Positions 22,573 through 34,051 of a DNA stretch of 64,000 bases are shown here, piece after piece. Positions within the stretch are counted from its first letter, which is position 1. Each line of letters begins with the position of its first letter. Source of the DNA: Utricularia gibba (lineage: Eukaryota; Streptophyta; Magnoliopsida; Lamiales; Lentibulariaceae); NCBI GenBank assembly GCA_002189035.1, contig CM007991.1:3100001-3164000 (forward strand). Direction: 5' to 3'. The position numbers and the translations under genes are program-made. The notes beneath the pieces are model-generated. The model saw only the letters and a program-made list of their open reading frames with translations. It did no database searches and had not been told where the DNA came from.

Positions 22573-24294
22573 TGGCACAAAACACTAGTCTTTTCTTCAA
22601 TCTGCTCCGCCTCTGGATAGAAACTATACTTAACCAATTCATAAACCACCGTCCAGCCTGGGAAAAACATGCGTCGAGTGAGAAAGCATGAGAATTAAAG
22701 GCAGGAACTTGACTGGTCCCGGAAAAAACATTTAAAAGCTACCAAGAAAATAAAACAAAACCCAGCCACCCATACGCAACCACACGAAGCACACGACGAC
22801 AGAAACCAAAAGGACCGTTCGAAGACTCTCAGGTACCCAGACACATCAAAACAACATACTCATTCAAGAACCCATCTTGCAGCATTCATGTCAAAAGCGC
22901 CTTGACCCACGGTAAACTACTGCAATAGCGTAATAAACTCGAGGAACCCACTACCAGGCCATCAGTAGCCATCCAATCTAGTGCGCGTCAAGACGCATTG
23001 ACAAAGAAAAGACTTGCAAGTCAATCAAAGAAACCGAGGCAAAGTTCACACGAAGCAGAAAGTAGCAACAAACCTGAACTTCCAACGAGACGGTCCAGAA
23101 GTGGAGAAGAGCAAAAAAGCTAAAAAGTTGAAACGAAATGAGATGGGGAGAGAGAGAGAGAGATGGGCAGTGGGGATCTGCTGAGTATTGCGTAGGAAAA
23201 GTGGCAGGAAATGCGAGATGGACAGGGGAAGTGATTCCGCAGCTCTTTTCCCACCTGGTGAGCCGTAAAAAAAAAAAAACAAACAAAAAATTGATGCTCA
23301 TCCCCACGCGCCTTCCCCAGCACGTGCTTCCAGACTGTGAAGCATTTATTTATCGTTCCTGCACCAAGCAGTTTTGTCACCACTCAAAACACCAACCGCA
23401 ACAATTATTTGAACTCCCACGACACTTTATCTCTCATTATTTTAATAAATAATATTCTAAAACAATTTTATTCTATTCAATTTTCCAATAAAAAATGGTA
23501 AAAATAAAGCGTGGAACAAACGCGCCGCCTACTGAGGACGTGGGATTCCGTCTACCGTAACTTTGAGGTAGATAAAAAAGAAAAGTTATTAGCGGTTGGG
23601 CCAGCCGCCAGCCACCCAGGGCAAATTGGGAATTTACTCCTCTATTTTCTGAAGAAATAAAATAAATAAAATATTGTATTAAACTACTACATTAGAAGGA
23701 GGTTGTCGATAAGTATGATCCACGGGAATAGGATTCCCTTTTCAAAAGGCCCCCCTTTTCTTGTTTTTCTTTTTACATTTTTCCAATTTAAAAGAAAATG
23801 GAATTTTAAAAAAAATAGAAAAATTGATTTATTAATATTATATAAAAATGAATTATAACAAAAACTTGGTTAATAAAATCATTTGTTAATGTAAATAACT
23901 ATAAAAATACTTATGTATTTTATATTTAATAAATTAATTCATTCTATTTGAAACCCTAATCCCCAACAATAGACCCTAATTCGGGACCTAGATATGTGCG
24001 GTGGTTGTACGATATTATTTGAAAAATCAGCACCGTCCAAAATATTTGAATATATTTAAATATAATGGGCCTGCTATGATGGTATCTTATTGGACTGATG
24101 GGCTTGAAGGCATCTGATGGGCCGGTCCATTGCAGAAGGGGACAAAATATTGTTGCAGACTCGCAGCGTTGATCCATGAGCTGTCCGATTGCCACGTCAC
24201 ACGACGAGGATAAGGAGATAAGCCCACGTGGCATAAGGAAATCTTGTTTCATTTTCCGATCAAAAGGAACCGCTGCTCTGTTGTACTATCTTCC
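22573..24294. other. Receptor-kinase leader and promoter, AT-rich spacer, PSB27 promoter
   Basis: No gene is seen. 22573 to about 23200 looks like leader and possibly a leader intron of the minus-strand receptor kinase, with a GA repeat at about 23150-23162. 23440-23950 is AT-rich. The last 340 bases hold the PSB27 promoter elements listed separately. Confidence 0.5.
23951..24230 (+). promoter_or_regulatory. PSB27 promoter: telo-box, site II words, I-boxes and G-box
   Basis: AAACCCTAA at 23951-23959; TGGGCC/TGGGCT words at about 24066, 24099 and 24118; two GATAAG I-boxes at 24209-24214 and 24217-24222; and a CACGTG G-box at 24225-24230, ending 65 bases before the ATG. Adjacent I-box and G-box are a known light-responsive unit of plant photosynthesis genes, which fits the product. 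Confidence 0.65.
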
Positions 24295-24825
24295 ATGGCT
24301 TCCCCTGCTCTGGTCACGCCTTCCTCGGCTGCTGCCGCCGCAAACTCGAAGCCAGCTCCGGTACGAAAGAAATACGCCTCGGCTACCGCAGTGGCCCTCA
24401 ATGCTGTAAACTCCGACTCCGCCGCCACATCCCTCCGCCGCAAATTCCTGCTTCTGTCGGGCGCTGCCGTGGCTGTGCTCGCGCCGATTGCTCCGGCATC
24501 GGGGGAGTCAGACGAGGAGTACGTCAAGGACACCTCGGAGGTGATCAACATGGTGAGAAGCACGATCGCTCTAGACAAAAACGATCCCGGTGTTGCGGAG
24601 GCGGTGTCGCACCTCCGTGAGGCATCGAATTCGTGGGTGGCCAAGTACCGGCGGGAGAAATCACTCCTAGGGCGCGCCTCCTTCCGCGACATGTACTCCG
24701 CACTCAACGCCGTGTCCGGTCATTACATCAGCTTTGGCCCCACCGCTCCCATCCCCGCCAAGCGAAAGCAGCGAATCCTGGAGGAGATGGATACGGCGGA
24801 GAAGGCTCTGCAACGAGGCAGATAG
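24295..24825 (+). CDS. PSB27-1: Photosystem II repair/assembly protein PSB27-H1, chloroplast lumen
   Basis: PSB27 is a lumenal factor that binds CP43 during photosystem II assembly and repair. The gene is one exon of 176 residues, close to the usual length. The start MASPALVTPSS at 24295 opens a Ser/Ala/Pro-rich chloroplast transit peptide. A second, lumen-targeting signal follows: RRKFLLLSGAAVAVLAPIAP, with a twin-arginine pair suggesting the Tat route and cleavage near ASGES. The mature part shows the four-helix PSB27 pattern: YVKDTSEVINMVRSTI, VSHLREASNSWVAKYRRE, SFRDMYSALNAVSGHYISFG, and the end PAKRKQRILEEMDTAEKAL. The frame is intact in one piece. Confidence 0.95.
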   Translation: MASPALVTPSSAAAAANSKPAPVRKKYASATAVALNAVNSDSAATSLRRKFLLLSGAAVAVLAPIAPASGESDEEYVKDTSEVINMVRSTIALDKNDPGVAEAVSHLREASNSWVAKYRREKSLLGRASFRDMYSALNAVSGHYISFGPTAPIPAKRKQRILEEMDTAEKALQRGR

Positions 24826-25221
24826 ACGCTTTCCGGTGTATTGCCGCTTGTGCTTCGGCCGCCATGAGCTTCATCATCATGAAGCTTGTATCAATGGCCA
24901 TAAGCCAATTTTCCTTAAAGAAAAAAGACTATGAGAACACAATAATTAAAGTATAATGTTTTGCACCCACATTTTCTTTGTTTTTCGAATTAGATTATTG
25001 TAATAGTTAGGTATATATTATTAGAATAAATAATCTCAATCATGAATTTATTAATTATATAAGATATTTTGAATCATTAGTAATAGATTTACCTAATTTT
25101 GTTGTGATGTATATTTATTGTTTATTTGCATTTCATCAATCTGACACATAAAGTATCCTTAATCTCAATATATGATATAGTTTTTATTCAATTTCCAAAA
25201 TTGATAGTGAGCCCAAAAGTG
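24826..25221. other. Convergent 3' region, AT-rich
   Basis: The 3' ends of PSB27 (plus) and the EPF1-like gene (minus) face each other here. AT-rich, no gene seen. Confidence 0.5.
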
Positions 25222-25632
25222 TCAGGGGACAGGGTATGCTTTGTTTCGGCACATACATTTATAAGCCATGGGACAAGTCTCAGCTTCTTCCAGGGAGGAA
25301 CAGGCGAGGCTCACCATGATCAGCCTGCACGGCCTGCATGATCCACAAGCATGGCTACAATCCGGCAGGCTCGACCCGGCGCCCCGTTTCGACTCCCCCG
25401 TCCATTCTCCTTCGCCCGCCGCCTCCTCCCCGAGTGCAGCTGAAACGCCACCAGTGATCAGACAACGCAGAAGCAGACAAGATGCAGCCAGGCAGTAGAT
25501 ATGAAGGCGGCACAAACCATTGCCAAGGGACCGCGTTGGCTGCTTCCCACTCTCAATCCTCTTCCTCGCGTTGACGGCGAGGATCAACAGAAAGGCGACC
25601 AGCAAGCACGCGGCAAAGCCACCTCCCTTCAT
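25222..25632 (-). CDS. EPIDERMAL PATTERNING FACTOR 1-like secreted peptide
   Basis: EPF1-type peptides are secreted by stomatal-lineage cells and limit stomatal pairing through ERECTA-family and TMM receptors. Minus strand, start MKGGGFAACLLVAFLLILAV (signal peptide) at 25632. The C-terminal mature region is unmistakable: SSLPDCSHACGSCRPCRL, VSLACSSLEEAETCP, YKCMCRNKAYPVP, with eight cysteines in the EPF1/EPF2 arrangement. The frame is open throughout (136 codons), but 25517-25440 has GT-AG ends, is 78 bp long and encodes atypical leucine- and cysteine-rich sequence. Read as an intron, it leaves about 110 residues, near the usual EPF1 length. The loop between the fourth and fifth mature cysteines is EPF1-like rather than EPFL-like. 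Confidence 0.9.
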   Translation of the reverse strand: MKGGGFAACLLVAFLLILAVNARKRIESGKQPTRSLGNGLCRLHIYCLAASCLLLRCLITGGVSAALGEEAAGEGEWTGESKRGAGSSLPDCSHACGSCRPCRLIMVSLACSSLEEAETCPMAYKCMCRNKAYPVP

Positions 25633-26880
25633 CGTCTCCAGTAAGAAAGCCGTAAGAAAGCCAGATGGGGGTGGGGGCGTTTTGTACGCGAAGGCTGATG
25701 GGGAGAGAATTGAATTCAGTCACAGGGCAAGAGTGAAGGTGTTGATTTTGGGCACCTCTGGGGTTTCGCGATCACGGCTTCTCCGGGCGTTGTGATTATG
25801 AGGGTCGACACGCAACTGCAGAGCGAGGCTTCCTTTTCGAGTGATTGCATTTAATGTGGCAACCGGAGAAGACGAAGGGGAACTTACTGAATCATGGGAT
25901 TCGTTCCCAGCATTCATTGCAGCGCAGGAATCTTCTTCACAGTCACAAGCAGCACCTCCAAAGATCACTCAAAACTTCCGTAGTTAATTTTATGTAAAAA
26001 AACAAAATAAGTCTAGAACTCCCTCCCAAAAATAACAAGGTTTCCAAAGTGGGAAGGCCACTACGTGTCCGCTCCTAACCGGCTTCTCACGGACACGGTG
26101 TCCAGATGACTGTTGCCTACGATTTTCTCCCATTTTAAATTGTCTTTCTAATGCTAATTTTCAGACATTTGATGATTAATATTACGCAAATTAATTTTTT
26201 AATTAGGAAAGGGACCGAGGCGGTAGAATAAGTCGCCACGTCAGCGCTAAGTTGACGTCACGCACGCCGACATCCTAGAAGGAAAGACGTTATACGACTC
26301 CACTAGCGCTCACTACGTGTCACTTAAGCAGAACACATTAATAATAATGATGATGATGATGAATATTTAAATTTTCCGAATACGGGAATTATATATTGAT
26401 AGGGGGACGTGGTCAAACTTTGGATTTTGTGGAAGGTGCCGTCAGCATGCCAAATGGTCCAATGAAATGCTCACACGTGTATGTGGTGATAAGCATGATG
26501 CCCTTTATTGGATAGGGGGATGAGGTGGGGGTCTAGACGCTAGAGTCTAAACTCTAAACTCGAGCGAGGTAGGGGGCGTCTGGATAATAAAGCGTTTTGA
26601 TTCGGTACGGAATGAGGGCACTCGTTCATGACGTGTCGAATTCTCATTGGATGTGTTTTGTTTGGAAATTGGAATGACATACAAGGAGGGGAGGGCTTCA
26701 GTAATTTCAGTGTCGTCGGAGTTGAAGGAAGGAGAAGGATCCGCCGCGTGGAATGAGGGACCATCTCCAGGTTTCCCACGCGGATGCCGTATAAAAACTC
26801 TGTCCGGCTGCTCTTCATTTCCCCTGGAGAATTTGAGAAAGGACAGCCCTTTTGTCGAGAAGTTTCAGAGATAGGCCACC
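25633..26880. other. Shared upstream region of the divergent EPF1-like and ERF genes
   Basis: No gene is seen. It holds stress-type words on the ERF side: CCACGTCAGC at about 26235, TGACGTCA at about 26252, ACACGTGT at about 26472, and a GAT/ATG microsatellite at 26344-26362. The ERF TATA box lies at 26790-26797. Confidence 0.5.
26790..26797 (+). promoter_or_regulatory. TATA box of the AP2/ERF gene
   Basis: TATAAAAA, 84-91 bases upstream of the ATG, implying transcription from about 26820. Confidence 0.65.
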
Positions 26881-27879
26881 ATGGATTCCGGCAGGGAGAA
26901 AGGAAAATCCAAGAAAATTGGGATTCAAATGGAGGAAGATAAAAGGCTTGGAGTTCGGCGGACCGCTGTGTTTGATAACTGCCCTTACAGGAAGATCAAA
27001 AGCCCCGATCCCCGCCGCTCCACCTTCAACCCTTCTTCATCGGAGGCCAAAACGGCCTTCGTTTTCCCTTTCTCTATGGACACTCCAAGAGCGGTGTGGG
27101 ATTTCACTCTGCCGCCACAGCAGGAGCTTTACCAGATGGTATCTAGTCATGAGAGCTCCATTTCCCCACCGCCGCCGCATCAGCATCAGCTTGTGTTACA
27201 GCAGCAGCAACTGTTGCTCTGCTGGAGCAATGCCTTGAATCCTAGCCCAGGAGGCATGAGCAGCAACGCGATAAACTCCCTCCGCCCACCGATAGGGGCT
27301 ACGAAATTGTACCGTGGAGTGCGGCAACGGCACTGGGGCAAATGGGTCGCCGAGATACGTTTACCCAAGAACCGTACCCGCCTCTGGCTGGGCACATTCG
27401 ACACCGCAGAGGACGCCGCCATGGCTTACGACCGTGAAGCTTTTAAACTCAGGGGAGAAAATGCAACCCTCAATTTCCCTGAACTATTCCTCGGGAAAGG
27501 AAAGCATGAAGAGCAATCATCAGAAAATGCAGTTCCAGTTCCGGAAGCCATAGAACAACAAAATCCCCCAATCGAATATTCTCAGCCATCAGAATCCACA
27601 CCCGTTTCCATGGAGACGAATCCCCCTGCAAGCAACACAGATAAATATTGCTCCTTTGCGTGGGACGACATTTCGGAGGGATGGCTTGATACTTTTCCAG
27701 GGGATTGGGGTCCTGGAAGCTCTGTTTGGGATGATCTTGATCCGAATAACGATCTCTTACTCCCAACAAATCTCCTCCACTTCAGAAATCTTGACTTCGG
27801 ACCAGAGCAGATAACCAGCAAGACTTGTTCTTCTTCTTCATCATCCTCACCCATCTTTTCCAACGACTACACCGGCTGA
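26881..27879 (+). CDS. AP2/ERF transcription factor, group I (ERF053/RAP2.4-like)
   Basis: A nuclear transcription factor with one AP2 domain, about 332 residues, intronless. The ATG at 26881 has a near-ideal context (gccaccATGG). The N-terminus is basic ([18 protein letters not shown]), followed by a Pro/His/Gln stretch. The AP2 domain at about residues 140-197 reads [20 protein letters not shown], then [20 protein letters not shown] and [18 protein letters not shown], the YRG element and the RAYD-type helix are intact. The C-terminus is acidic with Trp and Asp motifs ([26 protein letters not shown]), likely activating. This AP2 version is typical of group I (DREB A-6), which responds to drought, salt or heat; the ACGT-core words upstream agree. 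Confidence 0.93.
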   Translation: MDSGREKGKSKKIGIQMEEDKRLGVRRTAVFDNCPYRKIKSPDPRRSTFNPSSSEAKTAFVFPFSMDTPRAVWDFTLPPQQELYQMVSSHESSISPPPPHQHQLVLQQQQLLLCWSNALNPSPGGMSSNAINSLRPPIGATKLYRGVRQRHWGKWVAEIRLPKNRTRLWLGTFDTAEDAAMAYDREAFKLRGENATLNFPELFLGKGKHEEQSSENAVPVPEAIEQQNPPIEYSQPSESTPVSMETNPPASNTDKYCSFAWDDISEGWLDTFPGDWGPGSSVWDDLDPNNDLLLPTNLLHFRNLDFGPEQITSKTCSSSSSSSPIFSNDYTG

Positions 27880-28244
27880 ATTATCATCGTTTTTTCGGTG
27901 TTCCTTCTTGTTGTTGTGGTTGTGATTATCATTAAGCCTTGTGCATGGATGCCGAGTTGAATTGTGCGTGGTGCTCAGGAGTCAGGGGATCCTTCTTTAA
28001 CCGTAGCTTTATGAAAGAAGTATCAGTCCTATGGTTTTCTTTTCTGGTCGACGTGGGAGGTCTCCATTGATCTCTCCGTATAGTTTTCCCATCACACTGG
28101 CAACACCAAAGATAAAATGCACGCCATATCTTGTCTCGACAGAATTCCAGGCCCCAGCGTCAGTCATTAGGAAGAAGAGAGAAATCCATACACCAAGCAG
28201 CAGTAGTTTCTGAAAAAGGGGACATTTTTCCCTCTTCCCTTGGC
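27880..28244. other. Spacer between ERF and POR remnant
   Basis: ERF 3' region, then sequence just upstream of the POR remnant that may be its old leader. No gene seen. Confidence 0.4.
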
Positions 28245-28928
28245 ATGGCTCTTCAAGCTGCTTACTGGGTACCCTCTGCAGCACTACTCTAACAACTTCC
28301 TCAGAGGTAGGAATAATTTCTGCGTCTAGGGTTACCTCTGCTTACATCCAGTTGTTGTTTGTGTGTATATCTCGTGCCTCTCTGGGTGTCTCCTGAGAAT
28401 ACTTGCTTCATTCTGGTGCCTTTTCTCCTCAGAAAAGCCTAGTATGGGCGCAATCAAGGATACATCCGTCCTGGGAGATGCATTCCTCACATCTCATAAT
28501 TCTGATTCGTCGGTTTGCTCCAAGGTACTTACTTTCCCAACCATTTCAATATTATGTTTCAAGCAGCGAGATCAGAGGAGGCTTCATTTTTGTGTTTTCG
28601 ATCGGTCTTCCTGAAAATACAGGCGCAAATAGCCACCGCAACTCCGACCATCTGCCAGCCTCCTTCGTACGAGAAGAAAACTCTGCGCGAAGGCACCGTA
28701 GTCATCACCGGCGCATCTTCGTGATGAGGCCTCGCCGAGATAGGGAAATGGCACATAGCCAAAGCCTGAAGAAACTTCCTCAAGGCCGAGAAAGCAGCCA
28801 GATCTGTAGGCATTGCGAAGGAGAACTACACTGCAGCCAGCGATGCTGAGAAAGCACAGAAACTCTGGGAGATTAGCGAGGAGCTTGTTGGACAATCAAT
28901 GAAGCAAAAGCATGGAGGATCACAATAG
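28245..28928 (+). pseudogene. Protochlorophyllide reductase (POR) remnant with a large internal deletion
   Basis: Decayed copy of the light-dependent chlorophyll enzyme POR. Pieces in order: MALQAAYWVPSAALL (transit-peptide start, then a stop), an old intron from about 28303, a second piece KPSMGAIKDTSVLGDAF resembling the POR transit/linker, an intron from about 28525 (aag|gtactt), then KKTLREGTVVITGASS, the NADPH-binding start. A stop follows, then a shifted GKWH-like and LKAE-like stretch with more stops, then KENYT joined straight to SDAEKAQKLWEISEELV, which is the POR C-terminus. So about two thirds of the enzyme, including the catalytic YxxxK region, is missing. Because introns remain, it came from DNA-level duplication, not a retrocopy. 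Confidence 0.85.
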
Positions 28929-29302
28929 AATTGCTACCAGATATCCAGAATAAGAACATTTTCAAGCTGAGTGCCAGAGCTTCTTTTTCACCGGAAAAAG
29001 ATTCAGAGTACTTCACCTGGAGTTACACATGTTCAAATGTGACAATCATCCCAAGGGGGGTTTGGGGCAAGAATGCAATTTCAGTTTTCTTGAAAGGCAA
29101 AAGAAAACAAAATACCATCTAGGGTTGTACACTGAGGAGGTTTGGGAAACAAATTTGGTCCTGAGGTACAACACCTGAAAGCATGCATATATAGCACAGT
29201 AACGAACTCCGTAAAATTCCTCCTATGCAGAGCTTGAAATAGCTACCATCTCGGAATTTGCTGTCCTGATCCAATTACAGCGATTGCAGAAGCTTCTGCG
29301 GA
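28929..29302. other. Spacer upstream of the clathrin light chain gene
   Basis: No gene seen. It probably contains the promoter and leader of the next gene. Confidence 0.45.
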
Positions 29303-30419
29303 ATGGATACCTTCGATGATAACGTCCCGCCTTTAGACGACGCGATCGGTAGTTATGTAGTGGCTCCACCGCCTAACGACGGCTTCTCCGTGAGTCCCGG
29401 AGGGGACGGTATTAACTCAATGCAGGCGGCGTCGATGCCCTTCGAATCTCCCAAAGATTACGCTCCATCGCCTTTCGACGGCGGCGATGAGGAATCGAAG
29501 GCGTACGACATGGCGGCCGATAGCGACGGCATCTTCAGGACTGGTAATGGAGGACCAGTGCTTCCGGATCCGAGTCAGATGCGTGAAGAAGGCACCGCTT
29601 TTCGCGAATGGCGACGGTAGGATTCGTCTAATTGATTCAATTTTATTCAATTCGAATGGATCACGTTGATCCTTCCTTCATGATCGTCATTTTCGACTCG
29701 AAATCTGTGAACACAGAAAGAACGCGGCATACCTGGAGGAGAAGGAGAGCAACGAAAAGGAGCTGAGGAACCAGATAATTGCAGAGGCCGAGGAATACAA
29801 GCGACAATTCTACGAGAAGAGGAAGCAGAATTGCGAAGCTCAGAAGGCTCGAAACAGAGAAAGAGAGAAGGTACAAAATCCACTAATGAAATCTCGATCC
29901 CTGTTTACTTTCCTAACAATCAATGGATCCCAGATTTCGCTCGCTCAACAAGATAAGTTCCACAAGGAAGCAAACCAGCATTACTGGAAAGCCATAGCCG
30001 AGATAATCCCAAGAGAAGTACCCAACATTGAGAAGAGAAGAAGCAGAAAAGAGGAAGAGAAGAAACAGAAGCCTTCTGTCATCGTCGTTCAGGGCCCCAA
30101 GCCCGGAAAACCAACGGATATGTCCAGAATGCGGCAAATGATTCTCAAGATGAAGACTAACCCCCCGCAGCACATGATGCCCCCGCAGCACATGATGCCC
30201 CCGCCACCGCCACCTGTGAAAGATGAGAAGGAAACTAAAGATGCTCAGAACAAAACCAAACCAGCCGAGGAGAACAAAGATGGCCCTGTTTCAAAGGAGA
30301 CCACCACCACAGCTGCTGATTCCACTTCAGGTCCTAAGACAGCAGAGAAAGCAGTGAAACCGCCCCCAGAAGGCGGTGCTGCGACGGAGAATATGTCAGA
30401 GTCATCCGCCCCCGCATAA
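29303..30419 (+). CDS. Clathrin light chain
   Basis: Clathrin light chains bind the heavy-chain triskelion and regulate coat assembly in endocytosis and post-Golgi traffic. Three exons: 29303-29616, 29717-29870 and 29934-30419; phases close to 317 residues. The acidic Asp/Pro-rich N-terminus starts [18 protein letters not shown]. The heavy-chain-binding coiled coil begins [16 protein letters not shown] across the first junction and runs through [16 protein letters not shown] and [19 protein letters not shown]. The plant-specific tail includes [20 protein letters not shown], a short repeat PPQHMM twice, then a low-complexity Lys/Glu/Thr/Pro region. Length and layout match plant CLC proteins. 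Confidence 0.95.
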
Positions 30420-30822
30420 TGAGCAACACTCACAGGTTTTGTTTCGACCTTTTAGTCCATGACACCCGGAACCAATAAGGTAGAAGATAGTTGGGCAGTC
30501 ACAGGAGCAAATGGGGTCCTCCTCTTCAGCCAAACAGATCCTGTGACTCTGCACGTGCATCCCAAGGCCATTGATTGCCTTTGGCAACTTTATTGCACTT
30601 CATTCATTCATATCTACTACACAGTGGAGTAGCAGCACTCCCTTTTCAGGCGCCAGCAGACAGCCACGAGACTCCAACACCACATACAGCGAAAGAAATG
30701 AAGCTCTCTCTCCCTTTGGAGAGGGCAACCACAACAACAACACACACACACGCAAGCCAATGTAAGAAAATGGTCCCATAGAGCATCACCCACTTCCCCT
30801 CCTTTTCTCCCGTGTGACTGGC
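30420..30822. other. Convergent 3' regions
   Basis: The 3' untranslated regions of the clathrin light chain (plus) and expansin (minus) genes face each other. A CA/AC-rich stretch lies at about 30729-30752. No gene seen. Confidence 0.5.
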
Positions 30823-31802
30823 TCAAAAGAAGTTGAGGCGAGAGGTGTAGGTTGCCTTCGGAGTCCAGTTCCTGGGAATCACGTCTCGAGCCGACAGAGT
30901 TTTGTCAGTGAGCATCGTGGTGAGCCTCACCGAGAAGGGCCCTTGCAATGGCCCTCCGATCACGCACCAATTAGCACCCCAGACGTGACTCATCTCTAGC
31001 CACTGATTCGAGTTCGCCTGCGTCGCCGTCGCCGAAACCTTTATTTTTGGGGCTCGAAATCGGTTCTGAAAAAGGGAGTGATGGATCCGTACCTGTCGTA
31101 TTTGCATGGAACGGATATTGCCGTCGCCGTCCAAGAACTCCACCAGAAGCGAGAGCCAGAAGTTAGTTGATCCTTCGTTTATGTGGAAGGCAACGTCTTT
31201 TCCTGGATAGTTGCACAGAGTTCTGCACACGTTGACCGTAGGCAGTTAAATCTATTTATATATTGTAAAAAAATGAAGTAATTTAATTGATAATCTGATG
31301 GGATCCCTGTGAAAAGATTTCACAGTGACACAGGAAAAGAGACCGTTGGAGTCCGGTTGTTTTACCTCCTGTATGCGACCGGAATCGCTCCGCGGTTGCG
31401 CAGCTGGTCATGTTCCCCGGCGATGGCCATTCTTCCGAAGGCGGCGCCGCTGAGGTCGAAATGGGTGTTGCCTCCGGAGCAGTAGCCGCCGGGGCACTCA
31501 TCGGTGACGATGATCGTCACGGGTCTCCTCGAGCAAATGGAGGGGTCCAGACACTTGACTTTATAGCAGGCACCGCAGCCCAGCCCGTTCCTGAACAGAA
31601 CCGGGCTCACAGCTCCGTCGTGGGCTCTCAACGGCCTCACGTGCACCAGCGGCCCGTAGCCGCAAGCTCCGCCGTCGCTGCCGTCGCCTTCGGGGCTACC
31701 GTACCACGTGGCGGTCGCGGGATGCCAATGCAGCAAGTCCCCCGCCGCTGCGGCGCCTGCGAGAAGCAGCGGTAGAACTAGAAGGCAGCAGAAAGAGCCC
31801 AT
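30823..31802 (-). CDS. Beta-expansin (EXPB)
   Basis: Beta-expansins are secreted wall-loosening proteins. Three exons on the minus strand: 31802-31366, 31222-31093 and 31017-30823, closing to 253 residues. Start MGSFCCLLVLPLLLAG is a signal peptide; an upstream in-frame region is rejected because it would bury it. Domain 1 (GH45-like, about residues 30-160) shows ATWYGSPEGDGSDGGACGYG, six conserved cysteines, TDECPGGYC and THFDLSG, the last diagnostic for beta rather than alpha expansins. Domain 2 (CBM63-like) has FHINEGSTNFWLSLLVEF and ends ARDVIPRNWTP and SRLNFF. A GCC-type repeat sits just upstream of the ATG at about 31809-31828. Confidence 0.95.
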
Positions 31803-34051
31803 TTCGACGGCGGCGGCGGCGGCGGGGAGAAATGGAAGTCTGCCGACAAGCGCCTGTGTTCTTCCCCGTAGAAGCCTCTGCCGAGACAAGGAGGCAGACT
31901 GCAGAAGCCACTGGGGGGAGCGTACTTATTTGTTCCTTTTCGATTTATATCCCGAAACGTCCCCCTCCCCTCCCACCCTCGTAAAAAAAATTCAATCTTT
32001 TTTGTGAATATTTTTCATGAGAAAGCAAGCAGTAGCCAGTAGTCGGGGGAGGCGTTTCGTCAACACGTCGGTCCCCGTAAAAGAAAGTGAGTAAAAGGAG
32101 TTTCACCTGCCGGGTGGGGCCGGGACGACGACGGTTAAGGCGTTGAATCCGCACTACAAGAGGAGGCGGTGATGCCCTGAAAGCGGCGGGGCAGTCTCGT
32201 CATTCCACCATCCATTATTATTGGGGGCGGGGGCGGGCGCATGTGATGCCCGCGCCCCCTGCCCCATGTCACACTGTAGTCTGTACCGCCAAACTTTGTC
32301 AAACGGTCGCCGCCAGCTCCTCACACTCCGCATCCAACACGAAGTGGAATCCAATGACTCCCACCATCGGGACTTCATGTGATCATGACATGGGCTCCAT
32401 TCTATAAAGCAGACCATTCAATTTATCTTCTTGTGATTTATCCCGTAATATTGAATAATGATACACAACTAATTTATGTAGTTAATTTCGTAATTAAACA
32501 TCTGCCCCATAATTGTCTCTGTAATTTGTTTTTACCCCCACAACTTCATAAAAGGGGGCATCATTCTGTCTCATATTGACATTTCTCCCTCATTTTTCAT
32601 GAAAATTATACTTTCGCCCCATCTTTCACAAGCCAATCCATGGATAGGGAGAGAATAGAATTTATTTAGGATTTATTTGATGTACCTTCAACTTCAATAA
32701 AAGTATTTTTAGAAGTGATTTTTGGACAAAATACACATTGATTCTATTTCACATCGAGATGAAAGAGTGAAATGCTTCAATTTTCATAAAAGCATGGATA
32801 CTCTTGCTCCAAAAAAAGTGACTTGTTTTTAGAATCATTTATTAATACGTGTTTTGTAGAGTTGCACCAAACAAATTTTTATTTGATCCAATCATTACGA
32901 CTTTACGTTATTTAAATGTTAAAAAAATATCTCATATAAAATTAAATAAATTTCTTTAATTTCATTTATAATCGATGTGAGATTCAATTAGGTTTCTTAC
33001 TCTCTTCTTTGAATCAAGTCCTTCCACTCTTCTTGAAAATTCAACATTCTCATTAAGGTTTGCCTCATCAATGATTATAATTTACAGCCCCAGATTTAAC
33101 TTTGATAGTAAATATAATGATCCATGCCCAATTCCCATTTTATTGGGTGAAATTTTACTATAAAATCATTTTGAAAATTCGTATTTTTTTTTACAAATTA
33201 GAATTAAATCAATTTTAAAAATATCCATCATGTTAATTTGTAATTCATTTATGTAAATAATATTCTATTAATTTGATTTTAGGACAAGATTATGGGTATC
33301 TAATTATGGGGAGGGATCCAAGATGCCCAAAAAATCGGATCTTCTGATCCGGCAACTACAAACTACACAGGCTCCCACTGTAACCAAATGCAGCCGCAAC
33401 ACTCCTCACCGCAGATCACTCAGTTCAGGAAATCCAACGGTGAATGCAATTTCTATTTTGTGTTCCTCACTGTACGGAATCATTTCCCCAAATCCAATTT
33501 TATCCATCAATTTTAGAGAAGCCACCGAGTTTTCTTTCTTGTGTTCTCCAATTTCGCTTTTCGATTTTGTTCGCCGGAGACCTAGAAACTTGTTGCCGTG
33601 AATCATTAGGTTTCGGAGATTGGGGGTTTTGTTCGGTTTTGGTTTTCTGGGTTAATCCTCCCCCTTTCTAGGAAATGGAACTCGTTGCTGTGGAAGAGTC
33701 TACAGTTTATATGCGTTTTCGTTGCAGTATCGGTGGAGGAATGGTTGCCGGAAATCGAATAGATAAACGTTCTGTTGATGCCTTTGTAATACCTCTGGTG
33801 CCGCGAAGTTGTAAATTTAGGGGTTTCTGAACTTCCGTTTAGGGTCACAGTTTTTTTTCTTTGTTTTTGTGTTCTCGCGATTGTTAGCTGACGGGACATT
33901 GAAAAATCTGTCTGTGTAATCAGCTAGCTGATTGTCTGGGTCTTCTTGGTTGTGAAATCTGGTGCAGGTGATAGTTTGTTTTTAATTCTGGGAATCTGTT
34001 GCGCAAGTGAAGTTCAGAGGATTTCAGGTAAGATTCTTTCACTGGTTTAGA
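31803..34051. other. Expansin promoter, AT-rich spacer, leader of the next gene
   Basis: Directly upstream of the expansin ATG is a GCC repeat in the leader. From about 32400 to 33290 the sequence is AT-rich with nothing recognisable. From about 33320 to 34051 composition changes to transcript-like sequence (TTTT/TTCG-rich, with donor-like GTGAAT and GTAAGA words), probably the leader, with introns, of the plus-strand gene at 34052. Confidence 0.45.

Noticed and set aside
23146-23164. GA-rich repeat upstream of the receptor kinase
   Set aside because: A common leader microsatellite in plants; nothing further can be said.
26341-26365. ATG/GAT trinucleotide repeat
   Set aside because: A simple microsatellite in a promoter region; no array with spacers, so not a CRISPR.
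33323-33601. Short open frame upstream of the zinc protein
   Set aside because: No conserved character; better explained as leader sequence.
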